Below the pieces are notes generated by a model, which worked only from the letters and a program-made list of their open reading frames with translations, was not told the origin of the DNA and made no database searches. A program made the position numbers and the translations under genes. Below are positions 9,321 through 19,191 of a stretch of 64,000 nt of DNA, piece by piece. Source of the stretch: Parvimonas sp. oral taxon 393 str. F0440 (lineage in GTDB: Bacteria; Bacillota; Clostridia; Tissierellales; Peptoniphilaceae). The stretch lies in NCBI GenBank assembly GCA_000223315.2, contig AFUS01000004.1, positions 434,001-498,000 of the forward strand, given 5' to 3'. Positions within the stretch are counted from its first letter, which is position 1. Each line of letters begins with the position of its first letter.

Positions 9321-9796
9321 ATGGGAAGCAATGATTTTTTATTAATAGTATTTGGTATAATTTTAATATATGTAATTAAAAAAATAGTAGCGATTTTTCA
9401 AACTAGAAAAAAATTAACCGGGGAAATAACAACTATGAGTCTTAGGGGTAGAAAAGTATTATTCGGACTATCTATAGCATTAGTTGGTTTTGGAATTGTA
9501 TATGCAGTAAAAATTCAAGATTTATATAGTATAGTATATGTTTTGATAGGTGTAACTTATTCTATAGTTTCTCTTGATAAATTATATATAGGGGAAAATG
9601 GATTCTGCTTTGACGGAAAATTTGGAGAATTTAAAAAATTAAAAAATGGGGAGCTATAAGTGATAAATTTTATGAAGTTGTAGTTTCAGGAGATTTAAAA
9701 GATGAAGTTCTAACTATTCCTCTAGATAAGGAAAATGTTGAAAAATTATCTGCAATTATTAAACAACATAAATCTAAGACAAAGGCGAAAAAATAA
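9321..9796 (+). CDS. Small membrane protein of unknown function (one frame break)
   Basis: Not recognised with confidence. It has a start with GGAGG upstream and three hydrophobic segments: about residues 5-22, 45-63 and 68-84. The first frame stops at 9659; one extra A in the run 9641-9646 gives a 158-residue protein ending in a basic tail (KSKTKAKK) and a stop at 9796 that overlaps the next ATG. The C-terminal part (WGAISDKFYEV, then a short soluble domain) resembles small PH-like domains of bacterial membrane proteins such as the DUF5673 type, but this is a guess from pattern. Confidence 0.7.
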
Positions 9797-10670
9797 TGAA
9801 ACTTTATGAAAAAGATAATTTAGTAATTTTAGAAAATGTTGAAAATTTTGATGCAAAAGCTATTTTTACTTGTGGACAGGCTTTTAGATGGTATGAAGAA
9901 ACTGATGGAAGTTTTACAACAGTACATTTAGGAAGAGTTTTAAATGTTTTAAATGATGATAATAAGGTTATATTTAAAGGCACTAATTTGGAAGAATTTA
10001 ACGAAATTTGGATAGATTATTTTGACTTGAATACAAACTATAAGGAGATAAGAAAAACATTGTCAAACAACGAAATTTTGGCAAATGCAATGGATTATGG
10101 AAAAGGAATTAGGATATTAAATCAAAATCATTTTGAAATGTTAATAAGTTTTATAATTTCAGCTAATAATATGATTCCAAGAATAAAAAATCTATTGAAG
10201 TAATCTCTATGAGATATGGAAAATATATCTGTGAAGATGAAAATAGAAAATACTATTCTTTTCCAACTGTTGAAGAATTAAGTAAGGCTACTGTAGAAGA
10301 CTTAAGAGAATTTGCAAAAGTTGGCTTTAGAGATAAGAGAATTTTTGATACAGTGAATATGATTTTAAATGAAAAAATTGACTTAGATAATTTTGAAAAT
10401 TTAGAAACGGATATTTTAAGAGAAGAATTGTTAAAATTTGCAGGGGTTGGAAATAAAGTTGCAGATTGTATAATGTTATTCTCATACAAAAGGGGAGAGG
10501 TTTTTCCGGTTGACGTGTGGATTAAAAGGGTGATGGAAGAACTATTTATAAAAGAAGAAACTCCAGTAAAAAAAATTTCAAAAGAAGCTGATAGAATATT
10601 TGGCAAATACGCAGGTTATGCACAACAATATCTTTTCTATTATGGAAGAGAAGAAAAAATAGGGAAATAG
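9796..10670 (+). CDS. ogg: OGG-type DNA glycosylase/AP lyase (one frame break)
   Basis: Base-excision enzyme of the HhH-GPD superfamily that removes 8-oxoguanine. The N-terminal TCGQAFRW matches the OGG1 N-domain. The helix-hairpin-helix KFAGVGNKVADC carries the catalytic Lys and PVDVWIKR carries the catalytic Asp. The frame is interrupted at 10203; one extra A in the run 10185-10190 joins the halves into 291 residues. No iron-sulfur cysteine cluster is visible. It overlaps the preceding membrane protein gene by one base. Confidence 0.9.
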
Positions 10671-10676
10671 AAATAG

Positions 10677-10702
10677 GTACCGATTAAATCGGTACTTTTT
10701 TT
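10677..10702 (+). terminator. Terminator after the DNA glycosylase gene
   Basis: Stem GTACCGAT / ATCGGTAC with a three-base loop and seven T. Confidence 0.85.
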
Positions 10703-10765
10703 ATGTTTTTTTGTTTAATATTTTAAAATTTTTATAAAAAATTTTAAATTTTCAATAAAAATCTA

Positions 10766-10833
10766 TTGAATAAAGATTTATTTGTGATATAATATTTATT
10801 GTTTAATATAGAGATATTATTTGTTTAATATAG
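10766..10833 (+). promoter_or_regulatory. Promoter and twin repeat upstream of the XRE-potABCD operon
   Basis: TTGAAT and TATAAT (10788-10793) with a 16-base spacer. Just downstream the 13-mer TTGTTTAATATAG occurs at 10799-10811 and again at 10821-10833, exactly 22 bases apart, about two helical turns. Two equal boxes on one DNA face suggest operator sites, possibly for the XRE regulator that follows; this is an inference. Confidence 0.6.
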
Positions 10834-10857
10834 TGTTATAAAATAGGAGAAAGAAAA

Positions 10858-11399
10858 TTGGATATTGGAGAAAAATAAAAAATTTAAGAACCATTTTGGG
10901 ACTTACACAAGAAGAACTTGCAGAGAGAGCAGAGCTTACTAAAGGCTTTATTTCTCAGCTTGAAAGAGGACTTACTTCACCATCAATTAGTTCTTTGGAA
11001 GATGTTTTAGAGGCACTTGGAACTAATATTTCAGATTTTTTTAAAGAAGAGAAAGAAGAAAAATTTGTTTTTCAAAAAATTGATGCTTTTGAAACTATTT
11101 TTGAAAATGGAAATAGTAAATTAGAATGGATTGTTCCAAATGCACAAAAGAATTCAATGGAACCGATAATAGTAACTTTAAACGGGCATAAAAGTTATTC
11201 AAGGACTTATGAACCTTTTGAAGGGGAAGAATTCGGTTATGTTTTAAAGGGTAAAATTGAGCTTCACCTTGGTACAAAGACATATATTTTAAATGAGGGT
11301 GAATGTTTTTATACAAGTGGTCAATTCGAAAGAAGTATAATAAATTTATCTAAAAAAGAATCAAAAGTTTTGTGGATTACAAATCCACCAAGTTTTTAG
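10858..11399 (+). CDS. XRE-family regulator with cupin domain (one frame break)
   Basis: Transcription factor: helix-turn-helix in the first 60 residues (LTQEELAERAELTKGFISQL), cupin domain in the last 75 (residues GEEFGYVLKGKIELHLG and EGECFYTSG). The proper start is TTG 10858 with AGGAGA upstream; the A-run 10871-10875 needs one more base to join MDIGEK to IKNLRTILGLTQEEL. Total 180 residues. It sits 9 bases before potA, so it probably controls polyamine uptake in the manner of PuuR-like cupin regulators. Confidence 0.9.
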
Positions 11400-11408
11400 G
11401 AGGAAAAT

Positions 11409-12458
11409 ATGGGGAATCATGCTGTTGAATTAGTTAATATAAATAAGAGATTTGGAGATAATATCGTTCTTGATAATATAAATTTATATATAAGAGATAA
11501 AGAGTTTTTAACTCTTTTAGGTCCATCAGGCTGTGGTAAGACAACTACATTAAGACTTATTGGGGGTTTTGAAACTCCTACAAGTGGAAAAATCTTATTT
11601 GAAGGGAAAGATATTTCAAATGTTCCTCCTTATGAGAGAAATATAAATACAGTTTTTCAAAAATATGCACTTTTTCCGAATATGAATGTTTATGAAAATA
11701 TTGCTTTTGGACTTAGAATAAAGAAAATGTCAGAAAGTATAATAAATGAAAAAGTTAAAGAAATGTTAAGACTTGTAAATTTAAAAGGATATGAAAAAAG
11801 ATCTATTTTATCTTTAAGTGGGGGGCAACAACAAAGAATTGCAATTGCAAGAGCTTTAGTAAATGAACCAAAAGTTTTGCTTTTAGATGAACCACTTGGA
11901 GCATTGGATTTACAGCTTAGAAAAGACATGCAAGTTGAACTTAAAAATATTCAAAAGAGAGTAGGGATTACATTTGTTTATGTAACTCATGATCAGGAAG
12001 AGGCTCTAACAATGAGTGACACAATTGTGGTTATGAACGATGGTAAAATCCAACAAGTTGGAACTCCGATAGATATTTATAATGAACCTAAAAATGCATT
12101 TATAGCTTCATTTATAGGAGAAAGTAATATTTTAGACGGAGTTATGAATGAAGATTTTGTTGTAAGTTTTTCAAATAGAAAGTTCAAATGTGTTGATAAG
12201 GGTTTTATACCAAATGAAGAAATTGATGTAGTAATTCGTCCGGAAGACTTAGAGCTTGTAGATGAAGAAGAAGGAATGTTAGTTGGTATTGTAAAGTCAG
12301 AGATTTTTAAAGGGGTTCATTATGAATTACTTGTTAAGGTTGGAGATTTTGATTATATGGTTCATTCCACAATTACAAAGCCTATAGGATCAAAAGTTGG
12401 ACTTAGAGTTATACCTGATAATATTCATATTATGAAAAAAGGAGCTAAAGAAATATAG
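11409..12458 (+). CDS. potA: Spermidine/putrescine ABC transporter ATPase
   Basis: Energises polyamine import. Walker A GPSGCGKT near residue 39, signature LSGGQQQR near 138, Walker [12 protein letters not shown] near 158, switch His in VTHDQEEA, and a C-terminal TOBE domain (about 275-345). Length 349 fits PotA. AGGAGG precedes the ATG and the stop is directly followed by potB. Confidence 0.96.
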   Translation: MGNHAVELVNINKRFGDNIVLDNINLYIRDKEFLTLLGPSGCGKTTTLRLIGGFETPTSGKILFEGKDISNVPPYERNINTVFQKYALFPNMNVYENIAFGLRIKKMSESIINEKVKEMLRLVNLKGYEKRSILSLSGGQQQRIAIARALVNEPKVLLLDEPLGALDLQLRKDMQVELKNIQKRVGITFVYVTHDQEEALTMSDTIVVMNDGKIQQVGTPIDIYNEPKNAFIASFIGESNILDGVMNEDFVVSFSNRKFKCVDKGFIPNEEIDVVIRPEDLELVDEEEGMLVGIVKSEIFKGVHYELLVKVGDFDYMVHSTITKPIGSKVGLRVIPDNIHIMKKGAKEI

Positions 12459-13286
12459 ATGAAATTTAAGAGGTTTGCATATCCATATGTTGTATGGTTA
12501 GTAATTTTTATTGTTGTTCCTCTGGTTTTCATAGCAAAATATTCTGTTGACTATGGTGGAGAAAATTTTGTTTTCTCAATGGAACATTATCAAAGATTTT
12601 TTAACCCGACTTATATAAAAGTTTTGTTAAGATCTTTAAAAATGGCAGTTTTATCTACGATTTTGTGCCTTATAATCGGTTATCCTTTTTCATATTTTAT
12701 TACAAAGTTTAAGCTTAAAACAAGAAATATGATGATTTTGTTGGTTGTAATTCCAATGTGGATGAACTTTTTATTAAGAACTTATTCTTGGATTAGTATT
12801 TTAAGTAAAAATGGTCTTTTAAACTCCATTTTGAAATTTTTTGGATTACCTACTGTAAATCTTATGTATTCCAATACATCCATTTTAATAGGAATGGTAT
12901 ATAACTTTTTACCATTTATGATTTTACCGATTTATACGACATTGATTAAGATAGATAAAGAATACATTGAAGCATCTCATGATTTGGGTGCAAATAGAGT
13001 AAAAACTTTTACAAAATTGATATTTCCTATGAGTTTACCTGGTGTTATAACAGGAATTACAATGGTATTTATTCCTGCAATTTCTACTTTTGAAATTTCC
13101 GCTCTACTAGGTGGAAATAAAGAAAACTTAATAGGAAATATAATTGAGCAACAATTTAGAGTTACGGGTAATTGGAATTTTGGGTCTTCTATGAGTATGG
13201 TGCTTTTAGTTATGATTTTAGTTTCACTTTTCGTTATGAATAAGTTTGATCCTGAGTATTCAAAAGAGGTGGAAAATGGAAAATAA
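12459..13286 (+). CDS. potB: Spermidine/putrescine ABC transporter permease PotB
   Basis: Inner-membrane permease with six predicted helices. The EAA loop that docks on PotA is EASHDLGANRVKTFTKLIFP near residues 171-190. It starts at the base after the potA stop and overlaps potC by 11 bases. Confidence 0.95.
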   Translation: MKFKRFAYPYVVWLVIFIVVPLVFIAKYSVDYGGENFVFSMEHYQRFFNPTYIKVLLRSLKMAVLSTILCLIIGYPFSYFITKFKLKTRNMMILLVVIPMWMNFLLRTYSWISILSKNGLLNSILKFFGLPTVNLMYSNTSILIGMVYNFLPFMILPIYTTLIKIDKEYIEASHDLGANRVKTFTKLIFPMSLPGVITGITMVFIPAISTFEISALLGGNKENLIGNIIEQQFRVTGNWNFGSSMSMVLLVMILVSLFVMNKFDPEYSKEVENGK

Positions 13287-14052
13287 ATTTAGAAAATTAT
13301 ATATTTCACTTGTATTTATCTTTATCTATGCACCTATTTTTGTGCTTATATTGTATTCATTCAATGATTCTAAACTTCGTGGTTCTTTTACAGGAATTAC
13401 TTTTAAATGGTATGTTGAATTATTTAATGATAAAGAGGTTTTGACAGCTCTTTATTATACAATATTGATTGCGGTTTTAACTACTATAATTGCAACTTTT
13501 ATAGGAACTGTTGCAGCTATCGGGATATATTACATGAAAAAAAGTGAAAAGTTTGTAGTTTTAAATTTAAACTATATTCCTGTTTTAAATCCTGATATAG
13601 TAATAGCCATTTCTTTAATGGTATTATATAAAGTTTTCAATATTGACTACGGATTTTTGACATTGCTTGCTTCACATATAGTGCTTGCAACACCTTATGT
13701 GATACTTTCGGTTTATCCAAAGATGAAACAGATGAATAAATTTTTACCTGAGGCTGCAATGGATTTGGGAGCAACACCTTTTTATGCTCTAAGGAAAGTA
13801 ATTTTACCTGAAATAAAGCAAGGTGTTTTTGCGGGAGCATTACTTGCATTCACTCTTTCATTGGATGACTTCGTAATCGCTTATTTTAACAGTGGAAACG
13901 GGGTTGTTAACCTTAGTACACAAATTTATTCTATGGCTAGAAAAGGAATAAATCCGTCAATAAATGCTCTTTCAACATTGATGTTTATTGCAATGCTAGT
14001 TCTTTTACTAATTATAAATAAGAAAAGTGAGGATGGTATTTTATATGACTAG
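13276..14052 (+). CDS. potC: Spermidine/putrescine ABC transporter permease PotC
   Basis: Second permease of the importer, 258 residues, six helices, EAA loop EAAMDLGATPFYALRKVILP near 158-177. ATG 13276 is chosen because AGAGGTGG lies just upstream; an in-frame start ten codons earlier would only add sequence that overlaps potB. It overlaps potD by 8 bases. Confidence 0.95.
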   Translation: MENKFRKLYISLVFIFIYAPIFVLILYSFNDSKLRGSFTGITFKWYVELFNDKEVLTALYYTILIAVLTTIIATFIGTVAAIGIYYMKKSEKFVVLNLNYIPVLNPDIVIAISLMVLYKVFNIDYGFLTLLASHIVLATPYVILSVYPKMKQMNKFLPEAAMDLGATPFYALRKVILPEIKQGVFAGALLAFTLSLDDFVIAYFNSGNGVVNLSTQIYSMARKGINPSINALSTLMFIAMLVLLLIINKKSEDGILYD

Positions 14053-15079
14053 AAAGAATATATTTTTAAATGTACTTTTTTCACTTTGTATGATATTTCT
14101 ACTTTCGTCTTGTAATAAAAGAGAAGGTAATGTTGTAAATATGTATAATTGGGGAGAGTATATAGATAAAGAGGTTTTAGATGAGTTTACAAAGGAAACC
14201 GGAATAAAAGTTAATTACGAAACCTTTGTTACGAATGAGGATATGTATTTAAAGATAAAACAGGGTGGAAGTAATTACGATATAGTTGTTCCTTCAGATT
14301 ATATGATTGAAAAGATGATTAAAGAAGATATGTTGGAACCGATAGATAAAAGTAAGATTTCGAACTATAAGAATATTGATGAGAAATTTTTAAATAAGGA
14401 CTATGATCCCGAATCAAAATATTCAATTCCTATGTATTGGGGAACTTTGGGTATTTTGTATAATAAAAATTTGGTAGATGGTGAGATTAATTCTTGGGCT
14501 GATTTATGGGATGCAAAGCATAAGGACAAAATTGTTATGTTGGACAGTTCAAGAGATAGTTTAGCAGTGGCACTTTTAAAAAATGGATTTTCGATGAATT
14601 CAAGAAATAAAGAAGAATTGGAAATTGCAAAAAAAGATTTAATAAAACAAAAAAAATCTATACTTGCATATTTAGTAGATGAAGCAAAAGATAATATGTT
14701 AGCTGAAAATGCTGCAATTGCAGTGATGTACTCAGGAGATGCAACTGAACTATTGGATGCAGATGAAAAGTTCGAATATGTAAAACCTAAAGAGGGAACA
14801 AACCTTTGGTTTGACTCAATGGTAATTTTAAAAAATTCAAAGAATAAAGAGAATGCACATAAGTTGATTGATTTCTTAATCAGAAAAGAAATTTTATCAA
14901 AAAATATGGAGTACACATATTATGCAGTTCCAAATCAAGAAGTAATTGATGAAAATGAATTAATAAAATCAGTAACAAAAATTGACGATAAATATTTCAA
15001 AAAAATGGAAGTTTTTAAAGATCCATCAGATTTTATAAAAGAATATGATAATATCTGGACAGATGTAAAAGCTGATTAA
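14045..15079 (+). CDS. potD: Spermidine/putrescine-binding lipoprotein PotD
   Basis: Extracellular polyamine receptor tethered by lipid. ATG 14045 has GAGGATGG upstream; the signal peptide ends in the lipobox LLSSC near residue 22. The mature domain begins with MYNWGEYIDKEVLDEFTKET, the classic PotD opening, followed by DIVVPSDYM. 344 residues. Last gene of the XRE-potABCD operon. Confidence 0.96.
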   Translation: MTRKNIFLNVLFSLCMIFLLSSCNKREGNVVNMYNWGEYIDKEVLDEFTKETGIKVNYETFVTNEDMYLKIKQGGSNYDIVVPSDYMIEKMIKEDMLEPIDKSKISNYKNIDEKFLNKDYDPESKYSIPMYWGTLGILYNKNLVDGEINSWADLWDAKHKDKIVMLDSSRDSLAVALLKNGFSMNSRNKEELEIAKKDLIKQKKSILAYLVDEAKDNMLAENAAIAVMYSGDATELLDADEKFEYVKPKEGTNLWFDSMVILKNSKNKENAHKLIDFLIRKEILSKNMEYTYYAVPNQEVIDENELIKSVTKIDDKYFKKMEVFKDPSDFIKEYDNIWTDVKAD

Positions 15080-15085
15080 AAAATA

Positions 15086-15120
15086 AGGCATAGATTTAAA
15101 ATCTATGCCTTTAAATTTTT
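15086..15120 (+). terminator. Terminator after potD
   Basis: Ten-base stem AGGCATAGAT / ATCTATGCCT with a five-base loop, then TTTAAATTTTT. It also suits the convergent peptidase gene. Confidence 0.75.
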
Positions 15121-15129
15121 ATTTAGAAA

Positions 15130-16155
15130 TTATTTAGCTAATAAATATTCTATCATTAATTTACAAGTATTTTCGATACCTAAGATATGAGTTCTTTCAT
15201 AACTATGGCTTGCATCAACACCAGGTCCGATTAATGCACAACGAATATCATGTCCTGCTCTAAGTGCAGCAGTTGCATCTGATCCATAATGAGGATAAAT
15301 ATCAATTCTATAATCAATTTTCTTTTCTTCAGCAATCTTTCTCAATTTATTTCTCATTCCTAAATCATAAGGTGTTGAAGAATCCATTGCACAAATAGTT
15401 ACAGCTCTTTCATCAGATTCTTGTCCAACTCCGGGTGCTGCCATATCTACAGCAAAGAATTCAACAGTATTTTCAGGAATAAAGCTTGAACCATGACCGA
15501 TTTCTTCATAATTACTTATAAAGAAATTAATTGTATTTTTAGGTTTGATTTTATTATCAACTAAATATTTTGCAACTCCCATCATAGCAGCTATACAAGC
15601 CTTATCATCTAAATGTCTTGATTTAACAAAACCGGATTCATAAATTCTACATCTTGCATCTAAATAGATGAAATCTCCAACAGAAATGCCAAGTTTTTTA
15701 ACGTCTTCTGCATTTTCAACAACTTCATCAATTCTTACTTCCATATTTTTTATAGAACGTTGAGCAGTTGTTGTAGTATCATAAACGTGAACTGATGCTT
15801 CGTTATATAGAACAGTTCCCGGAATTAACTTTCCGTCAAAAGTTTTGATAAATACATTTTCAGTTTCAACACTTGTTGGAGAAAATCCACCAACTAAGCT
15901 AAAAGCTAAACGTCCATTTGATTTTATTTCTTTTACCATTAAGCCTAATGTATCAACATGACCGGAAAAAGTTATAGCCTCTTTACTTTCTCCTTCTATT
16001 GTAGCTATTAGAGCATTCTTATTTGTTCTTCTCGTAGGAATATTTAATTCTCTAAACTTTTTTTCCATAAACCAAATTGCATTTTCAGTATCTCCAGTAG
16101 GGCTGTAGATATTTAATAACCCTTCAAGTAAATTTGTAACATAATTTCTATCCAT
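15130..16155 (-). CDS. M42-family metallo-aminopeptidase
   Basis: Cytoplasmic two-metal aminopeptidase (glutamyl or deblocking aminopeptidase, PepA/FrvX type). Visible ligands and catalytic residues: SGHVDTLG, DDKACIAAMMG, YEEIGHG, VDMAAPG and the final SHSYERTH. GGAGG sits 5 bases before ATG 16155; a TTG four codons upstream would use that same site and is rejected. 341 residues. Confidence 0.93.
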   Translation of the reverse strand: MDRNYVTNLLEGLLNIYSPTGDTENAIWFMEKKFRELNIPTRRTNKNALIATIEGESKEAITFSGHVDTLGLMVKEIKSNGRLAFSLVGGFSPTSVETENVFIKTFDGKLIPGTVLYNEASVHVYDTTTTAQRSIKNMEVRIDEVVENAEDVKKLGISVGDFIYLDARCRIYESGFVKSRHLDDKACIAAMMGVAKYLVDNKIKPKNTINFFISNYEEIGHGSSFIPENTVEFFAVDMAAPGVGQESDERAVTICAMDSSTPYDLGMRNKLRKIAEEKKIDYRIDIYPHYGSDATAALRAGHDIRCALIGPGVDASHSYERTHILGIENTCKLMIEYLLAK

Positions 16156-16224
16156 AACAACCTCCAAATTTATTTTATATGTTTATTATACACGATATTA
16201 AAACTATTGTAAATTATTCTAAAA

Positions 16225-16253
16225 TTGACAATGAAAAAATAAAATGTTATACT
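16225..16253 (+). promoter_or_regulatory. Near-consensus promoter for the small membrane protein gene
   Basis: TTGACA and TATACT with a 17-base spacer, 31 bases before the ATG at 16285. One of the best sigma-A matches in the window. Confidence 0.7.
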
Positions 16254-16284
16254 TTCCTTGATTTCTAATGAATGAGGGGATATT

Positions 16285-16485
16285 ATGAATTTATTTGTTT
16301 ATAGAAAATTAAATTTAGTGGTAAATGTATTAATTGTAGTTATTTGTATTTTAATGTTAGTATTTTTGAAAACAGATTTTTTTAAAAAAATTATAATTGC
16401 AACTATTTTAATTTTAAAATTATTTAGTATTTTAGATCATTTTAAAAATAAAAAAGTAGAAAATAAATCAAGAAACGAAAAATAA
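16285..16485 (+). CDS. Small two-helix membrane protein, function unknown
   Basis: Not recognised. 66 residues with two hydrophobic segments (about 11-29 and 33-49) and a Lys-rich C-terminus, so a small inner-membrane protein with both ends likely inside. It has a strong promoter and a GAGGGG ribosome site, which supports real expression. Its stop codon is formed by the first bases of palindromic repeat copy 2, so the repeat may have altered its C-terminus. Confidence 0.65.
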   Translation: MNLFVYRKLNLVVNVLIVVICILMLVFLKTDFFKKIIIATILILKLFSILDHFKNKKVENKSRNEK

Positions 16486-16554
16486 GAACCCCACCCTTCC
16501 ACGATGCTTCGCATCGGGTGGGTTCCCGGGAACCTTGTTGTTTCACAATAAAAA
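16481..16554 (-). repeat. Palindromic intergenic repeat, copy 2
   Basis: The core 16483-16550 is the exact reverse complement of 1123-1190, including the GGTTCCCGGGAACC palindrome and the GATGC-TTC-GCATC hairpin. Lies between the small membrane protein gene and the C69 peptidase terminator. Confidence 0.85.
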
Positions 16555-16577
16555 GGGAGCAAAATAATGCTCCCTTT
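16548..16577 (-). terminator. Terminator of the C69 dipeptidase gene
   Basis: Stem AAAGGGAGC / GCTCCCTTT with a T-run on the minus strand; adjacent to repeat copy 2. Confidence 0.75.
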
Positions 16578-16588
16578 AAGTTTAATTT

Positions 16589-18088
16589 TTAAGCGTCAGA
16601 TCTTGAAAAACCATTTTTCATTTCACAGCTTGCTGTGTAAAGAACTTTACCTAATACATCAATTGTTTGTTTTCTTAATTCTGTTGCAATTTCTTCATTT
16701 GCATTTTCACAAAATTCAACAACTTTTCCTTTAGCTATTTTTTTACTTAAGAATTTATTGTCATATTTATTTAAAATTTCAGTACATTTTGATTGAATAG
16801 ACAATTGATAACGTTCAATATGAGAACTGCAAGATGCATAATGAGCATCTGCTAAAGCTGCTATTAAACGATTTGTCCAATAGAAATCTTCTGTTGTAAG
16901 TTCCCCTGTAGTATTTGCAAGATATTCCGGTGTCTTATCTATATTTACATAGAAAGGAATCATTGCATTAAATACATTTGAACCAAGAGCAAGCCATTCA
17001 ATACTTCTGATTGCTTCAGGCATGTCAGGTCTTATTTGAACAAGTCCTAAGAAATTATTTCTATTAATACCAATTGGTCTGAATTTTCCTTTTTCATCTG
17101 AAAATTTTCCATAAGGATCATAAGGAGTTCCTTGGAAATGATTAGAAAGTGCATATTTAATATCTTCAACAGTTATTTTTTTGTCCGGAGTTCTGCACCA
17201 TGGAATATCATCTGATTCAGGAACATAATCTGCTTCCATTCCATCCCAATAATTTGTAAGTGAATTGAAATATCTTTGTAAAACCCAAGCACGAGGAGTA
17301 TTATAAGTATGATCTGCATCAGAGTGGCTACCAAAAGCATCTCTAGGATTTAAATTTCCGTCTAGAGAAAGATCTAAATGATATCTGTTTATAAATTCTC
17401 TTAAATCTGCAGAACACATATATTCTTTTTGTTCTCCAAAAGCATCTTCCAAGTCAAAATAATCAAGACCAAGTTGGTTTGGCATAATTACATAACAATC
17501 ATCCGGAACACGTCTTGCAATCCAATGATGACCTCCGATAGTTTCCAACCACCAAATTTCATTTACATCTTGAAAAGCTATACCGTTCATTTCATAAGTG
17601 CCATATTTTTCTAAAATTTCTCCTAGTCTAATTACACCTTCACGAGCGGATTTGATATATGGTAAAACTAAAGTAACCATGTCTTCTTCACCAATTCCGC
17701 CAACTTTTTCAGGAACATAATCTTTATCTCCTTCTTTTCCAACAGCAGGAATGAAATTTACAAGAGGATCAGCACCCAAAACTCTTTCATTTGAAGTTAG
17801 AGTTTCTGTTGCAGTCATAGAAATATTTAACTCATTAACACCGCAAGCACCCCAAACTCCTGATTCATCAACTGCATTAGGCATACAAGTATAACGCATA
17901 GGATTAGTAGGCAAATCAATTTCAACATGAGATAAAACTGATTTATATTTCACAGGTTGTTCCTTTGGATGAACAACTATAAATTTCTTTTCACAAAATT
18001 GACCTGATGGAGAGTCCTCGTTACGAGCAACCATTGTTGATCCATCATAAGTAGCATTTTTTCCAACTAAAATTGTAGTACAAGCCAT
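16589..18088 (-). CDS. pepD: C69-family dipeptidase
   Basis: Ntn-hydrolase dipeptidase. The start at 18088 gives MACTTILVGK, placing the nucleophile Cys at position 3 for autoprocessing, and AAAGGAG lies 9 bases before it; an upstream ATG that would add 20 residues is rejected. Other family marks: DGSTMVARNEDSP near 15-27 and WLETIGGHHW. 499 residues. No signal peptide, so cytoplasmic peptide degradation is likely. Monocistronic. Confidence 0.93.
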   Translation of the reverse strand: MACTTILVGKNATYDGSTMVARNEDSPSGQFCEKKFIVVHPKEQPVKYKSVLSHVEIDLPTNPMRYTCMPNAVDESGVWGACGVNELNISMTATETLTSNERVLGADPLVNFIPAVGKEGDKDYVPEKVGGIGEEDMVTLVLPYIKSAREGVIRLGEILEKYGTYEMNGIAFQDVNEIWWLETIGGHHWIARRVPDDCYVIMPNQLGLDYFDLEDAFGEQKEYMCSADLREFINRYHLDLSLDGNLNPRDAFGSHSDADHTYNTPRAWVLQRYFNSLTNYWDGMEADYVPESDDIPWCRTPDKKITVEDIKYALSNHFQGTPYDPYGKFSDEKGKFRPIGINRNNFLGLVQIRPDMPEAIRSIEWLALGSNVFNAMIPFYVNIDKTPEYLANTTGELTTEDFYWTNRLIAALADAHYASCSSHIERYQLSIQSKCTEILNKYDNKFLSKKIAKGKVVEFCENANEEIATELRKQTIDVLGKVLYTASCEMKNGFSRSDA

Positions 18089-18236
18089 AATAAAATCTCC
18101 TTTCAAAATATAATCTTTTTTCATAAATTGTGTAACATTTTTACTCATATTACAATTATATTATACTCCGAAAAAATAAAAGTAAATATATTTAATAATA
18201 AATATCAAAAAGAGCAAAAAATAAATTTAATATTTT

Positions 18237-19094
18237 TTAAATTCCTCTTTCAGCCATAATTATTTCAATTTCATTTTCGTTTATTCCTACCATAGCTTCT
18301 CCTAGATTTTCAGAAACTTTTGCAATAACCTTAGGATCATTATAATGTTTAACAGCTTCAACTATTGCCTTAGCTCTTTGTTCAGGATTTCCTGATTTAA
18401 AAATACCCGAGCCTACAAAAACACCTTCAGCACCTAATTGTCTCATAAGCGCTGCATCTGCTGGAGTTGCAACTCCACCTGCTGAAAAATTGACAACAGG
18501 AAGTTTTCCGTTTTTGTGAACATATTTTAATAATTCATAAGGAACTTTAAATTCTTTTGCTTTTTCAAATAATTCATCTTCTGCCATCGCAGTTACTTGA
18601 CGAATTTCACCTTGAATTTTTCTCATATGTGAAACTGCTTGAACAACATCTCCTGTACCTGCTTCTCCTTTTGTACGAATCATTCTTGCACCTTCTTGAA
18701 TACGTCTTAGAGCTTCTCCTAAATCTCTTGCACCACATACAAAAGGTGTATCGAATTTTGTTTTATCAACATGATGAATATTATCTGCAGGGGATAAGAC
18801 TTCACTTTCATCAATATAATCTATTCCTATTTCTTGCAATATTTGAGCTTCTACAAAATGTCCGATTCTACATTTTGCCATAACAGGAATTGAAACAGCT
18901 TCCATTATACTTTTAATCATTGCAGGATCGCTCATTCTTGAAATCCCTCCGGCAACACGAATATCTGCAGGAATTCTCTCTAATGCCATTACCGCAACTG
19001 CTCCTGCTTTTTCAGCTATCTTTGCTTGTTCGGGTGTAGTAACATCCATTATAACTCCGCCTACGAAATTTTGTGTTAAATCTTTCTTTTTCAT
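18237..19094 (-). CDS. pdxS: Pyridoxal 5'-phosphate synthase lyase subunit PdxS
   Basis: Makes PLP from ribose 5-phosphate, glyceraldehyde 3-phosphate and ammonia, using the glutaminase PdxT. Catalytic lysines lie in [10 protein letters not shown] and [12 protein letters not shown]; the strict family opening [17 protein letters not shown] is intact. 285 residues. No pdxT is adjacent, unlike the usual pdxST pair; it follows thiN on the same strand, with a gap of about 100 bases. Confidence 0.96.
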   Translation of the reverse strand: MKKKDLTQNFVGGVIMDVTTPEQAKIAEKAGAVAVMALERIPADIRVAGGISRMSDPAMIKSIMEAVSIPVMAKCRIGHFVEAQILQEIGIDYIDESEVLSPADNIHHVDKTKFDTPFVCGARDLGEALRRIQEGARMIRTKGEAGTGDVVQAVSHMRKIQGEIRQVTAMAEDELFEKAKEFKVPYELLKYVHKNGKLPVVNFSAGGVATPADAALMRQLGAEGVFVGSGIFKSGNPEQRAKAIVEAVKHYNDPKVIAKVSENLGEAMVGINENEIEIIMAERGI

Positions 19095-19191
19095 AATATT
19101 CCTTTCTCCTTAAATATATTTTATATAAACAGTATAATATATTTTTGATACTAGAGAAAGGGTCAAAACCTATATAAAAAATGGTATCAGA

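Noticed and set aside
14401-14916. Minus-strand frame of 171 codons inside potD
   Set aside because: Mirror of potD coding bias; no promoter or ribosome site.
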